The translations under genes were made by a program, and so were the position numbers. From positions 124,001 through 188,000 of the forward strand of contig CALMII010000018.1 in assembly GCA_937864115.1 (NCBI GenBank): a DNA stretch of 64,000 nt, written 5' to 3'. The DNA is from an uncultured Steroidobacter sp. GTDB taxonomy: Bacteria; Pseudomonadota; Gammaproteobacteria; Steroidobacterales; Steroidobacteraceae. Under the pieces are notes generated by a model, which saw only the letters and a program-made list of their open reading frames with translations, was not told the origin of the DNA and did no database searches. Positions 25,039 to 33,161 of the stretch are shown here, piece by piece (positions within the stretch are counted from its first letter, which is position 1; every line of letters starts with the position of its first letter).

Positions 25039-25911
25039 ATGAAAACCACCGTTGCCGCCACCCAGTTCGCCTGTACCGACGATCGCGAGAAAAATCTCGC
25101 GACGGCCGAGCGCGTGATTCGCGCGGCGGCGAAGCAGGGTGCAAACATCATCCTCATCCAGGAACTGTTCGAGACGCCGTATTTCTGCAAGGAGCACAAC
25201 CCCGACTACTTTTCGCTGGCGCTGCCCATCGAGGAAAATCCGGCGGTGCGCAAATTCCAGTCGCTGGCGCGCGAATTGAATGTCGTGCTGCCCGCCAGTG
25301 TGTTCGAGCGCGAGGGCAATGCGTTCTACAACACCGTTGCGATGGTCGACGCCGACGGCAGCGTGCTCGGCACTTATCGCAAGGCGCACATTCCCGAAAG
25401 CCCGGGCTATCACGAGAAGTTCTATTTCTCGCCCGGCGACACGGGATTCAAAGTGTGGAAGACGCGCTTCGGCACGCTCGGCGTTGCGATCTGCTGGGAT
25501 CAATGGTTTCCGGAAAGCGCGCGTGCCATGGCGCTGCTCGGCGCCGAGATTCTTTTCTACCCCACCGCGATCGGCGCCGAGCCGCAGGATCCGGGCATCG
25601 ACTCGCGCGATCACTGGCAACGCGCGATGCAGGGCCACTCGGCGTCGAACATCATGCCGCTGGTCGCCTCCAACCGCATCGGCACCGAGAAGGGCGAGCG
25701 CTGGACGGTGACGTACTACGGCTCGTCATTCATTACCGACCAGACGGGCGCGCTGTTGCAACAGGCCGATCGATCGAACGAAGCCATTCTCACCGCGACG
25801 CTCGACCTCGAAGCGATCCGCAACTATCGCAATGCCTGGGGCGTGTTCCGCGATCGCCGTCCCGAACTCTATGGTCCCCTCCTGACACTCGATGGACATA
25901 CGAAGAGATAA
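25039..25911 (+). CDS. aguB: N-carbamoylputrescine amidase
   Basis: A 290-residue nitrilase-superfamily enzyme with the catalytic triad visible as E42 (IQELFETPYFC), K115 (YRKAHIPE) and C152 (ICWDQWFPE). The ETPYFC and WDQWFPE contexts are those of N-carbamoylputrescine amidases, which give putrescine, CO2 and ammonia from agmatine-derived carbamoylputrescine. The partner agmatine deiminase (AguA) is not in the window. The ATG follows element B1 with no Shine-Dalgarno sequence in view. Confidence 0.9.
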   Translation: MKTTVAATQFACTDDREKNLATAERVIRAAAKQGANIILIQELFETPYFCKEHNPDYFSLALPIEENPAVRKFQSLARELNVVLPASVFEREGNAFYNTVAMVDADGSVLGTYRKAHIPESPGYHEKFYFSPGDTGFKVWKTRFGTLGVAICWDQWFPESARAMALLGAEILFYPTAIGAEPQDPGIDSRDHWQRAMQGHSASNIMPLVASNRIGTEKGERWTVTYYGSSFITDQTGALLQQADRSNEAILTATLDLEAIRNYRNAWGVFRDRRPELYGPLLTLDGHTKR

Positions 25912-25912
25912 G

Positions 25913-26057
25913 ACGGAAGAAATTTTCCACGGGGGACACGGGGACCACGGGGACTCGGAACAAGCAATCTCTTTTCTGCCCCGTGTTCCCCGTGTCCCCC
26001 GTGGAAATTCTTTCTTCTCTTCAAACTCCGTGTCCTCCGTGATCTCCGTGTGAAACT
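25913..26057. repeat. Family A inverted 9-bp-array element A2
   Basis: Inner arms of CACGGGGGA-type 9-bp units are complete on both sides; the right outer arm (CTCCGTGTC, CTCCGTGAT units) is present, but the left outer arm is missing where the aguB coding end lies. It may be a truncated copy. It forms the leader of rlmKL. Confidence 0.85.
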
Positions 26058-26078
26058 TCTTCTTCTGAAAAGCCAACA

Positions 26079-28352
26079 ATGCAGTTCTTCGCTTCCTGTC
26101 CCCCGGGTGTTGCCGATCTGACCGCGGCCGAGTTGCGCGATTGCGGCGCGACGCAGTGCCGCGAATTCAAGCTCGGCGTGCAGTTCGAAGGTTCGCTGGA
26201 AACGGCGTATCGCGCCTGTCTTTGGTCGCGCACGGCGAGCCGGATTCTGCTGCCGCTCGGTTCATTCGAAGCCGCGACGCCGGAAGCGCTGTACGCGGGC
26301 GTGAGGTCGATCGACTGGACGCAGCACATCAAGCCGACCGGAACGCTGGCAGTCGATCTCGGCGGTGCCACCAGCGGCATTACGCATACTCACTTCGGCG
26401 CGCTCAAGACCAAGGACGCGATCGTCGATTTCATGCGCGAACGCACGGGCGATCGTCCGTCGGTCGAACTGGAGCAGCCCGACGTCCGCATCGACGTGCG
26501 GCTGGATCGGGATCGCGCGACGCTCAGTCTCGATCTGTCGGGCGACAGTCTGCACCGTCGTGCGTATCGCGCTCGCGGCGTGGCGGCGCCGCTCAAGGAA
26601 AACCTCGCGGCGGCGATCCTGCTTCGCTGCGGCTGGCCGGCCATTGCGAAGGCAGGCGGCGAACTCGTCGATCCGATGTGCGGATCGGGCACGTTGCCGA
26701 TCGAAGCAGCATTGATGGCGCTCGACATTGCGCCGGGCTCGATGCGCAGCTACTTCGGCGTCATCGGCTGGGTGGGACACGATCGCGAGTTGTGGCGCAG
26801 GCTGCTCGAAGAAGCGCGCGAACGACGTGCCGCGACGCTGGAGCGGAAACTCGTGCTGCGCGGCTACGATCAGGATCCCGCTGCGGTTCGTGCAGCGATC
26901 GAGAATGTCGAACGGGCGCGGCTGCGCGGGTTCGTGCATGTCGAGCGTCGCGAACTGGCGCAGTTGACGCGCGAAAGCGGAGCTACGGGCCTCGTGATCG
27001 CGAACCCGCCGTATGGCGAACGCATCGGCGATCAGGAACGCCTGCAGGCGCTGTACGACCTGCTGGGGCAGAAACTGCGCGAGCACTTCGAGGGCTGGAA
27101 GGGTGCGGTGTTCACGGGCAATCCGCCGCTGGCGAAGGCGCTGGGCATCAATGCGAAGCGCAGTCACACGCTGTGGAATGGCCGCATCGAATGCCGCCTG
27201 CTGCGGTTCGACATCGAGCCGGCCGAATATCGCGGCACATCGCGTCCCGCGCGCAGCGCCGAGGAACAGCAGGAGATCCGCAATCAGCCCGGCGCGCAGA
27301 TGTTCGCCAATCGGCTGCGCAAGAACCTGAAGGCGGCCAACGACTGGGCGCAACGCGAAGGTGTGTACTGCTATCGCGTCTACGACGCGGACATGCCCGA
27401 GTACGCATTCGCGATCGATCTCTACGGCGACGGCGCCGGGCAGCAATGGGCGTTGGTGCAGGAATACGAAGCGCCGAAGACCATCGCAGAAGAAAGTGTG
27501 CGGGCGCGTCGACGTGAAGTGCTCGCGGTGATTCCGGAAGTACTGGCTTTGCCTGCGGAGCGCATTCACCTGCGCCGTCGTCGCCAGCAGAAGGGCATCG
27601 CGCAGTACGAGAAAGTCGGCAACGAACGTGAGTTCGAGGAAGTTCGCGAAGGCAGCTATCGCTTCCTCGTGAACTTTCACGACTACCTGGATACCGGCTT
27701 GTTCCTCGACCACCGTCTGACGCGACAGCGCCTCGGCGACATGGCGCGTGGCCGGAAATTCCTCAATCTGTTTGCGTATACCGGTGCCGCAACCGTTCAT
27801 GCCGTCGGTGGCGGCGCGAGTTCATCGACGACGGTCGACATGTCGCGCACCTATCTGGAATGGGCGAAGCGCAACCTGGCCTTGAACGATCTCGCCGGGT
27901 CGGAACACGGGTTCGTGCAGCAGGACTGCATGGCCTGGCTGCGGGAGCAGCAGGGCAAAGCCCGACGTTTCGATCTTATGTTCATCGATCCGCCGACTCA
28001 TTCGCGTTCGAAGCGCATGGAAGACGATTTCGACGTGCAGCGCGACCACGTGGCCTTGCTCATGCTCTCGGCAGGTCTGCTGGTACCCGGCGGTGTGATC
28101 GTGTTCTCAAATAACTACACGCGCTTCAAGCTGGAGCGGAACGCGCTGGAAGCCTTCGCTGTCGAAGATGTCACGACTGCCACCTTGCCGTGGGATTTCA
28201 GGCGCAGTCCGAAAATTCACCAGTGCTACGTACTGACGTTGACGGATCCGGCAAAAATTACCGTTCCGCCGCAAATCAGTGCAAAACCGCTTGAACGGGA
28301 GCGCCCACGGCCGCATCTCGGTAGCTACGAACGGACACGGCACCGCTCCTAG
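26079..28352 (+). CDS. rlmL: Bifunctional 23S rRNA methyltransferase RlmK/RlmL
   Basis: A 757-residue fusion protein. An N-terminal THUMP domain (MQFFASCPPGVADLTA) precedes a first methyltransferase with DPMCGSGTLPIEAAL and the catalytic NPPYGER motif (guanine-N2 at 2445). The second half has FLNLFAYTGAATVHA, a DMSRTYLEWAKRNL segment and FIDPPTHSRSKRM (guanine-N7 at 2069). This fused form is typical of Gammaproteobacteria. It has no link to the polyamine genes around it. No ribosome-binding site is visible between element A2 and the ATG. Confidence 0.95.
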   Translation: MQFFASCPPGVADLTAAELRDCGATQCREFKLGVQFEGSLETAYRACLWSRTASRILLPLGSFEAATPEALYAGVRSIDWTQHIKPTGTLAVDLGGATSGITHTHFGALKTKDAIVDFMRERTGDRPSVELEQPDVRIDVRLDRDRATLSLDLSGDSLHRRAYRARGVAAPLKENLAAAILLRCGWPAIAKAGGELVDPMCGSGTLPIEAALMALDIAPGSMRSYFGVIGWVGHDRELWRRLLEEARERRAATLERKLVLRGYDQDPAAVRAAIENVERARLRGFVHVERRELAQLTRESGATGLVIANPPYGERIGDQERLQALYDLLGQKLREHFEGWKGAVFTGNPPLAKALGINAKRSHTLWNGRIECRLLRFDIEPAEYRGTSRPARSAEEQQEIRNQPGAQMFANRLRKNLKAANDWAQREGVYCYRVYDADMPEYAFAIDLYGDGAGQQWALVQEYEAPKTIAEESVRARRREVLAVIPEVLALPAERIHLRRRRQQKGIAQYEKVGNEREFEEVREGSYRFLVNFHDYLDTGLFLDHRLTRQRLGDMARGRKFLNLFAYTGAATVHAVGGGASSSTTVDMSRTYLEWAKRNLALNDLAGSEHGFVQQDCMAWLREQQGKARRFDLMFIDPPTHSRSKRMEDDFDVQRDHVALLMLSAGLLVPGGVIVFSNNYTRFKLERNALEAFAVEDVTTATLPWDFRRSPKIHQCYVLTLTDPAKITVPPQISAKPLERERPRPHLGSYERTRHRS

Positions 28353-28425
28353 GCGTACTTTCGTATACGCCAAGCGGCATCACGGATTGATTATTACTCT
28401 TGCGTTGCAGCACAATTGCGGCTGC

Positions 28426-28443
28426 ATTACGGGTCCCCGTAAT
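28426..28443. promoter_or_regulatory. Short palindrome in AT-rich gap before Cys-rich gene
   Basis: ATTACGGG and CCCGTAAT are perfectly inverted with a 2-bp spacer, 70 bp before the next start, after an AT-rich TTGATTATTA stretch that may hold promoter elements. It could be an operator or a small hairpin. Confidence 0.3.
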
Positions 28444-28512
28444 CAACCCCAGCGCGAGACCTTTGAATTTTTCCGTCCGGCCGATTGCCGGGCACAGCAT
28501 AGAGTGCACGCC

Positions 28513-28887
28513 ATGAGCGCCGATCCGTTCCAGGTTCAGTTTCACCCCAAGCTGGGTGTCGTCATTTACGATCCGGTCGCGCAGATGGGTCTCGCCAAGG
28601 AACAGATGCGTCTGTTCAAGCTCGGCTCGATGACGGCCACGACCTTCATGCGTTCGATCGTCAGCAAGGATCTGGTGCAGTGCCCGGACGCGCAGGGCGC
28701 AGAAAATGCGGCCGCCGTGGATTCGTACCGCACTGCGCGCGGTGGTCGTCGCAAGCCCTATTGCGAGCATTGCCGCCGTCACTTCGGCTCGGTCGACTTC
28801 GGCGTCTGCAATGATTGCAATACGATCCGTTGCACCTGCGGCACCTGCAGCTGTGCATCGAGTTCGCGCCGGCGCAAGGCCGCCTGA
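28513..28887 (+). CDS. Unrecognised 124-residue protein with Cys-rich C-terminus
   Basis: I do not recognise this protein. The first 80 residues are a mixed soluble domain ([31 protein letters not shown]). The last 45 contain [15 protein letters not shown], then CTCGTCSC, a pattern of paired cysteines able to bind one or two zinc ions, and a basic tail (SSRRRKAA). There is no signal peptide. Such an architecture suits nucleic-acid or protein binding. It lies between rlmKL and the QueD-like gene, 79 bp before the latter, on the same strand. Confidence 0.7.
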   Translation: MSADPFQVQFHPKLGVVIYDPVAQMGLAKEQMRLFKLGSMTATTFMRSIVSKDLVQCPDAQGAENAAAVDSYRTARGGRRKPYCEHCRRHFGSVDFGVCNDCNTIRCTCGTCSCASSSRRRKAA

Positions 28888-28966
28888 TCGTCGCTGCAAC
28901 CGATTGCGATTCACTGACGCCGCGCCCAAGAGCGCGGCGTCGTCGTCTGGAGGTCCGGTAACGTCG

Positions 28967-29323
28967 ATGGATATCTTCCGCGCATTCACGATCGAGGCGG
29001 CGCACCGGTTGCCGAATGTGCCCGCCGGTCACAAGTGCGCGCGGCTGCACGGTCATTCGTTTCGCATCGAACTGCACATCAGCGGTCCGGTCGATGCGCA
29101 CACCGGCTGGGTCATGGATTTCGCGGACGTGAAGGCTGCTTTCCAGCCGATCTATGACCGGCTCGATCATCACTATCTCAATGAGATCGCGGGACTCGAG
29201 AATCCGACCAGCGAGAATCTGGCGCGCTGGGTGTGGATGGAAACCAAAAAAGTATTGCCGCTGCTGAGCAAGGTCGTCGTTCACGAGACGTGTACGAGCG
29301 GGGCGGTGTATGGGGGGAAGTGA
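28967..29323 (+). CDS. 6-carboxytetrahydropterin synthase / QueD-like protein
   Basis: A 118-residue 6-pyruvoyl-tetrahydropterin synthase-fold enzyme. H13 (EAAHRLP), H28 and H30 (CARLHGH) are the zinc ligands, and C24 is the catalytic cysteine of the CxxxHGH motif. [11 protein letters not shown] and LDHHYLN are also typical, and ENPTSENLA is near the C-terminus. It would make 6-carboxytetrahydropterin for queuosine-type deazapurines. No other queuosine gene is near. GGAGG lies 13 bases before the ATG. The stop codon lies within element B2. Confidence 0.88.
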   Translation: MDIFRAFTIEAAHRLPNVPAGHKCARLHGHSFRIELHISGPVDAHTGWVMDFADVKAAFQPIYDRLDHHYLNEIAGLENPTSENLARWVWMETKKVLPLLSKVVVHETCTSGAVYGGK

Positions 29324-29405
29324 CGAGGGTGACGAAGGTCACGAACGTGACGAGGGTAGGAGCCCCGCGTCACTTTCGTGACCCTCGTGACTTCCGTCAC
29401 TTCTC
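29320..29405. repeat. Family B inverted 9-bp-array element B2
   Basis: Tandem GTGACGAGG, GTGACGAAG and GTCACGAAC units face complementary units across a short GGAGCCCCG centre. It lies between two converging genes; their stop codons fall at or just inside its two ends. A terminator role is possible. Confidence 0.88.
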
Positions 29406-30675
29406 ACAGGAAGTCCCTCATTCGATACCACAGCATCGCCAGCACCAACGCCGGCATCCGCAGCAGCGTGCCGCCCGGAAATTTCCGGTGCTGGATTTTC
29501 GTGAACAGATCGAATCGTTCAGCCTGACCGGCAATGGCTTCGGCCACGAGTTTGCCGGCGATACCGGTCAGCGCGATGCCGTGACCCGAGAATCCCTGCA
29601 GGTAGTAGACATTCGATCCGATGCGGCCGAAGTCCGGTGCACGGCTCATCGTGATGTCGACGTAACCGCCCCACGCATATTCGATGGCCACATCCGACAA
29701 CTGCGGAAAGACCTTGATCATGCGCTGACGCGTGGCGTTCTTCGTATTGAATGCATCGAGTCCCGAATAGCTGACGCGTCCGCCGAACAGCAGTCGGTGA
29801 TCGGCGGAGCGACGGAAGTAGTCGAGTACGAAGTTGATGTCGGTCACGGCGACGTTCTGACGCATCAGATCGTTCATGCGCGCTTCGCCGAGCGGCTCGG
29901 TCGCCACGATGTAGGTGCCCACGGGCATGATCCGCGCATCGAGTTCGGGAGCGAGGCCGTCGATGTAGGCATTGCAGCACAGCGCAACGAAGCGCGCCTT
30001 GATGCTGCCGGTGTTGCACGTCACCGTAGCCGGATCGCCGTGCTGGACTCGCGTCGCGGTGGTTCCTTCGAAAATCTGTACGCCTGCGGCATGCGCCGCA
30101 GCAGCAAGTCCGAGCGTGTAGTTGAGCGGATGCAGATGTCCGCTGCCGCTGTCGTACAGCCCCGCGCAGTAGCGCTGCGTCGCCAGCAGCGCCTGAACTT
30201 CGGGGCCTTCCATAAAGCGCAACTGCCGGTAGCCGAACTTTTCTTCGAGTTCGTGCTGCTCGGCCAGCAGGTCGTCGCGCTGGCGCGGCTTGATCGCGAC
30301 GTGCATCTGACCCCAGTGCAGGTCGCAGTCGATCGAATGCCGAGCGACCCGATCCCGCAACAGCGACAACGATTCGACGCTGATGTCCCACAGCTTGTGC
30401 GCATCATCGAAGCCGAGCGCATCGATCAGTTTCTTCTGACCGCACGCATAACCGCCGATCGCCTGACCGCCGCTGCGGCCCGAGGCGCCCCAGGCAATGC
30501 GGTGTGATTCGATCAGCACCACCCGGTAGCCGCGTTCGGCGAGATGCAGCGCCGTGGAGCATCCCGCGATGCCGCCGCCGATGACGCACACGTCGACGTC
30601 GATCGCGCCGGCAAGCGGCGGATACGTCGGTGCCGGATTGGCCGACGCGGCGTAATAGGAATCGATGTGGGTCAT
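29404..30675 (-). CDS. puuB: FAD-dependent gamma-glutamylputrescine oxidase-like protein
   Basis: A 423-residue DAO-family flavoenzyme: DVDVCVIGGGIAGCSTALHLAERG is split here as the Rossmann FAD motif near residue 30, then WGASGRSGGQ, GHLHPLNY and a C-terminal GFSGHGIALTGIAGK. The context (PuuA-like genes, PuuD, PuuR) supports the PuuB role: oxidising gamma-glutamylputrescine to the aldehyde with release of ammonia and peroxide. The leader is element B3, without a Shine-Dalgarno sequence. Confidence 0.87.
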   Translation of the reverse strand: MTHIDSYYAASANPAPTYPPLAGAIDVDVCVIGGGIAGCSTALHLAERGYRVVLIESHRIAWGASGRSGGQAIGGYACGQKKLIDALGFDDAHKLWDISVESLSLLRDRVARHSIDCDLHWGQMHVAIKPRQRDDLLAEQHELEEKFGYRQLRFMEGPEVQALLATQRYCAGLYDSGSGHLHPLNYTLGLAAAAHAAGVQIFEGTTATRVQHGDPATVTCNTGSIKARFVALCCNAYIDGLAPELDARIMPVGTYIVATEPLGEARMNDLMRQNVAVTDINFVLDYFRRSADHRLLFGGRVSYSGLDAFNTKNATRQRMIKVFPQLSDVAIEYAWGGYVDITMSRAPDFGRIGSNVYYLQGFSGHGIALTGIAGKLVAEAIAGQAERFDLFTKIQHRKFPGGTLLRMPALVLAMLWYRMRDFL

Positions 30676-30678
30676 GTG

Positions 30679-30789
30679 AAGAAAGTTACGAGAGTCACGA
30701 AGGTCACGAAAGTCACGAAAGTCACGAAAGTAAGGGATGTCCGTTCCCTCGTCACTTTCGTGACTTCCGTGACCCTCGTCACTTTCTCC
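30679..30789. repeat. Family B inverted 9-bp-array element B3
   Basis: The left arm has about five tandem 9-bp units (GTCACGAAG, then GTCACGAAA three times), the right arm about four complementary ones. The centre is GGGATGTCCGTTCCC, itself a small hairpin. It fills the whole gap between the PuuA-like stop and the puuB start, both on the minus strand. Confidence 0.9.
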
Positions 30790-32160
30790 TTAACTCGTCG
30801 CCACGTACCAGTCGTACTCGAGCGTCGAGACATTCAGTTCGAAGGCTCTCAGTTCACCGCGTCGCGTGGAAAGAAACAGATGCTGGAATGGCTTGCCGAA
30901 GTATTCGCCGATGAAATCGCTGCGCTCGAATGCCAGCGCCGCTTCGGGCCAGGTGACTGGCAGTGATGCGCCGTTGCCGCGATAGGCATTGCCTGCGAGC
31001 GGTGGGCCGGGATCGATCTTGTGAGTAATGCCGTAATGGATGCCGGCGAGAATCGCGGCCGTGAGCAGGTATGGATTGGCATCGGCGCCGGCGACGCGAT
31101 GCTCGACGCGACGGTTCTCGGCCGAACTGATCGGAATGCGCAGGGCAACGCCGCGATTGTTGCAGGCCCAGGTCGGATTCAGCGGCACATAGGCTTCGGG
31201 CCGATAGCGTCGATAGGAATTGATGGTCGGGGCGAACACGAACATCGCATCCGACATCGTTCGCGCGAGTCCGCCGATCGCGTGGCGCAGCGTTTCATTG
31301 CCGCAGGTGTCCTCGGACGCAAAGACATTCGCGCCCGAGGCATCGAGTAGGCTGACATGCAGATGCGCGCCGCTGCCGGCGAACTCCGCATAGGGCTTGG
31401 GCATGAAGGTCGCTTCCATGCCGCGCTTCGCCGCCACGCCGCGGACCAGCCGCTTGAAACGGATGGCCTCGTCGCAGGCGGCCAGCGCATCGGCGCAGTG
31501 GTGCAGGTTTACTTCGAATTGCCCGGGTCCGTATTCGGCGAGCGCCGTGCCCGCGGGTATGCGCTGTGCTGCGCACGCGGCGCTGATCTCGGCGAGCACC
31601 GCGGAGTACTCGTTCACATCGGACATGGAGTTGATCTGGGTCCGGTACTCGCGCCGCCCGGTCTGCGGCAGACGCGGCGGTTGAATGCGACCCGTCGCCG
31701 TGCGCTCGCGATCCACAAAATAGAACTCCAGTTCGACGGCGACCACCGGCGTCAGGCCGAGGCGCTGGAATCGCTGCAGGACCGCGCTCAGCACATGACG
31801 CGGATCGCCAAAAAACGGACTGCCATCGTTGTCGCGCATCGACACTTGCACCTGCGCGACACCTTCGTTGGTCCACGGCACCGGCAGCAGCGTGCCCGGC
31901 ACGGGAATGCAGGCGCGATCCGCATCGCCGTCATCGAAACCCAGATGCGTTTCTTCGATCGTCAGCCCCTGCACGTCGAGCGCGAACATCGAGCCCGGCA
32001 GCAGGAAGCCGCCGTCGTAGACCTGCGGCAGCTCTTCGATGGTTACGCGCTTGCCGCGCGGCACGCCGCACAGGTCGGCCAGCAGCACATCGACAAAGCG
32101 GATATCGGGATGCTCGCGGCGCAGGGCAGCGATCTCTGCGATCGAGGTTTCAACTGCCAT
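30790..32160 (-). CDS. puuA: Glutamine-synthetase-family gamma-glutamylpolyamine ligase, copy 1
   Basis: A 456-residue type of glutamine synthetase fold with ADLCGVPRGKRV, ELEFYFVD, GPGQFEVNLHH, FMPKPYAEFAGSGAHLH and NRRVEHRVAGADANPYL. The SGAHLHVS and ENRRVEHR pieces hold the metal and ATP residues. In the Puu pathway this enzyme couples glutamate to putrescine with ATP. It precedes puuB on the minus strand and is divergent from puuD and the second copy. An AT-rich stretch before its start may be a PuuR site. Confidence 0.87.
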   Translation of the reverse strand: MAVETSIAEIAALRREHPDIRFVDVLLADLCGVPRGKRVTIEELPQVYDGGFLLPGSMFALDVQGLTIEETHLGFDDGDADRACIPVPGTLLPVPWTNEGVAQVQVSMRDNDGSPFFGDPRHVLSAVLQRFQRLGLTPVVAVELEFYFVDRERTATGRIQPPRLPQTGRREYRTQINSMSDVNEYSAVLAEISAACAAQRIPAGTALAEYGPGQFEVNLHHCADALAACDEAIRFKRLVRGVAAKRGMEATFMPKPYAEFAGSGAHLHVSLLDASGANVFASEDTCGNETLRHAIGGLARTMSDAMFVFAPTINSYRRYRPEAYVPLNPTWACNNRGVALRIPISSAENRRVEHRVAGADANPYLLTAAILAGIHYGITHKIDPGPPLAGNAYRGNGASLPVTWPEAALAFERSDFIGEYFGKPFQHLFLSTRRGELRAFELNVSTLEYDWYVATS

Positions 32161-32170
32161 GCGGCGAACC

Positions 32171-32190
32171 CTGTTTAAGATTTAATAGCG
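32171..32190. promoter_or_regulatory. Possible PuuR box before puuA copy 1
   Basis: An AT-rich segment 11 bp before the start; read on the minus strand it contains ATTAAATCTTAAACAG, sharing the TAAAC core with 24351-24365 and 32383-32400. Confidence 0.3.
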
Positions 32191-32382
32191 AACCGGTCTC
32201 GGTTCGCGGCAGGGAGAATACCGGCCGGCTCCACGCGGCGGCAAGCGTGGACCCGGTCGAAATGGCTTCGCAAGCCCTTGTGAGGCCTGAAAATGGCCCC
32301 CCTCGGTAAACCTCGGGCGGGCGGAGGCGCCGGGACTGTGGTTAAATGCCTCGTCGATTGGACGCCGGATCCTCTTCCGGTC

Positions 32383-32400
32383 GTTAAAGATATTAAACGT
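32383..32400. promoter_or_regulatory. Possible PuuR box before puuD
   Basis: GTTAAAGATATTAAACGT ends three bases before the puuD ATG, where a ribosome-binding site would normally be. It shares the AT-rich TAAAC pattern with the other two polyamine promoters. Confidence 0.3.
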
Positions 32401-32402
32401 GT

Positions 32403-33161
32403 ATGTCGGGCAAGCCGCTCATCGGAATCCCTGCGGACCGCCGTCTGCTTGGGGCTCACTACTTCCACTGCGTGGGTGAGAAGTACATCAATGCCATCGC
32501 GCAGGGCGCCGATGCGATCCCCGTCCTCATTCCTTCGCTCGGCGACGGCATCGGTCTCGACGAACTGCTACACCGCTTCGACGGGATTCTGCTGACGGGA
32601 AGTCACTCGAATGTCGAACCGCACCGCTACGGCGGGCCGGCCAGCGCCGAGGGAACGCTGCACGACGCGCACCGCGATGCGACGACGCTGCCCATGATTC
32701 CGCGCGTGATCCAGGCAGGCATGCCGTTGCTGGCGATCTGCCGCGGCTTCCAGGAGATGAACGTCGCCTTCGGCGGCACGCTCTGGCAGAAGATTCACGA
32801 GGTGCCGGGATTCGGCAATCATCGTGAGGACACCTCCGCGCCGCTCGATGAGCAGTACGGCCCGGCGCATGAAATAGAACTGATCCGCGGCACCGCGCTG
32901 CATGCGCTGGCGGGCCAGGATCGACTGACAGTGAATTCGCTGCACTCGCAGGGAGTGCAGACACTCGGCAACGGTCTCGAAGTCGAGGCGCGTGCACCCG
33001 ATGGCGTCATCGAAGCTTTCCGCGCCGCATCGGCGCCGGGCTTCGCCCATGCGGTGCAGTGGCATCCCGAGTGGAAATTTCAGGACAACGCATTTTCGCG
33101 TGCTCTGTTCGCTGCCTTCGGTCGGGCAGCGCGTGAGTACGCACGCAAGGATCATGTATGA
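32403..33161 (+). CDS. puuD: Gamma-glutamyl-gamma-aminobutyrate hydrolase
   Basis: A 252-residue class I glutamine-amidotransferase-like hydrolase (peptidase C26). C113 in AICRGFQEMN is the nucleophile; H221 and E223 in QWHPEW complete the triad. GIPADRR at the start and LTGSHSNVEP are typical of PuuD. It frees GABA from gamma-glutamyl-GABA. No Shine-Dalgarno sequence is visible before the ATG. The stop overlaps the start of the second PuuA-like gene (ATGA). Confidence 0.9.
   Translation: MSGKPLIGIPADRRLLGAHYFHCVGEKYINAIAQGADAIPVLIPSLGDGIGLDELLHRFDGILLTGSHSNVEPHRYGGPASAEGTLHDAHRDATTLPMIPRVIQAGMPLLAICRGFQEMNVAFGGTLWQKIHEVPGFGNHREDTSAPLDEQYGPAHEIELIRGTALHALAGQDRLTVNSLHSQGVQTLGNGLEVEARAPDGVIEAFRAASAPGFAHAVQWHPEWKFQDNAFSRALFAAFGRAAREYARKDHV

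Noticed and set aside
24939..30789. CRISPR-like arrays in the 9-bp repeat regions
   Set aside because: Units are contiguous with no spacers and are arranged as inverted arms; no cas gene is present.
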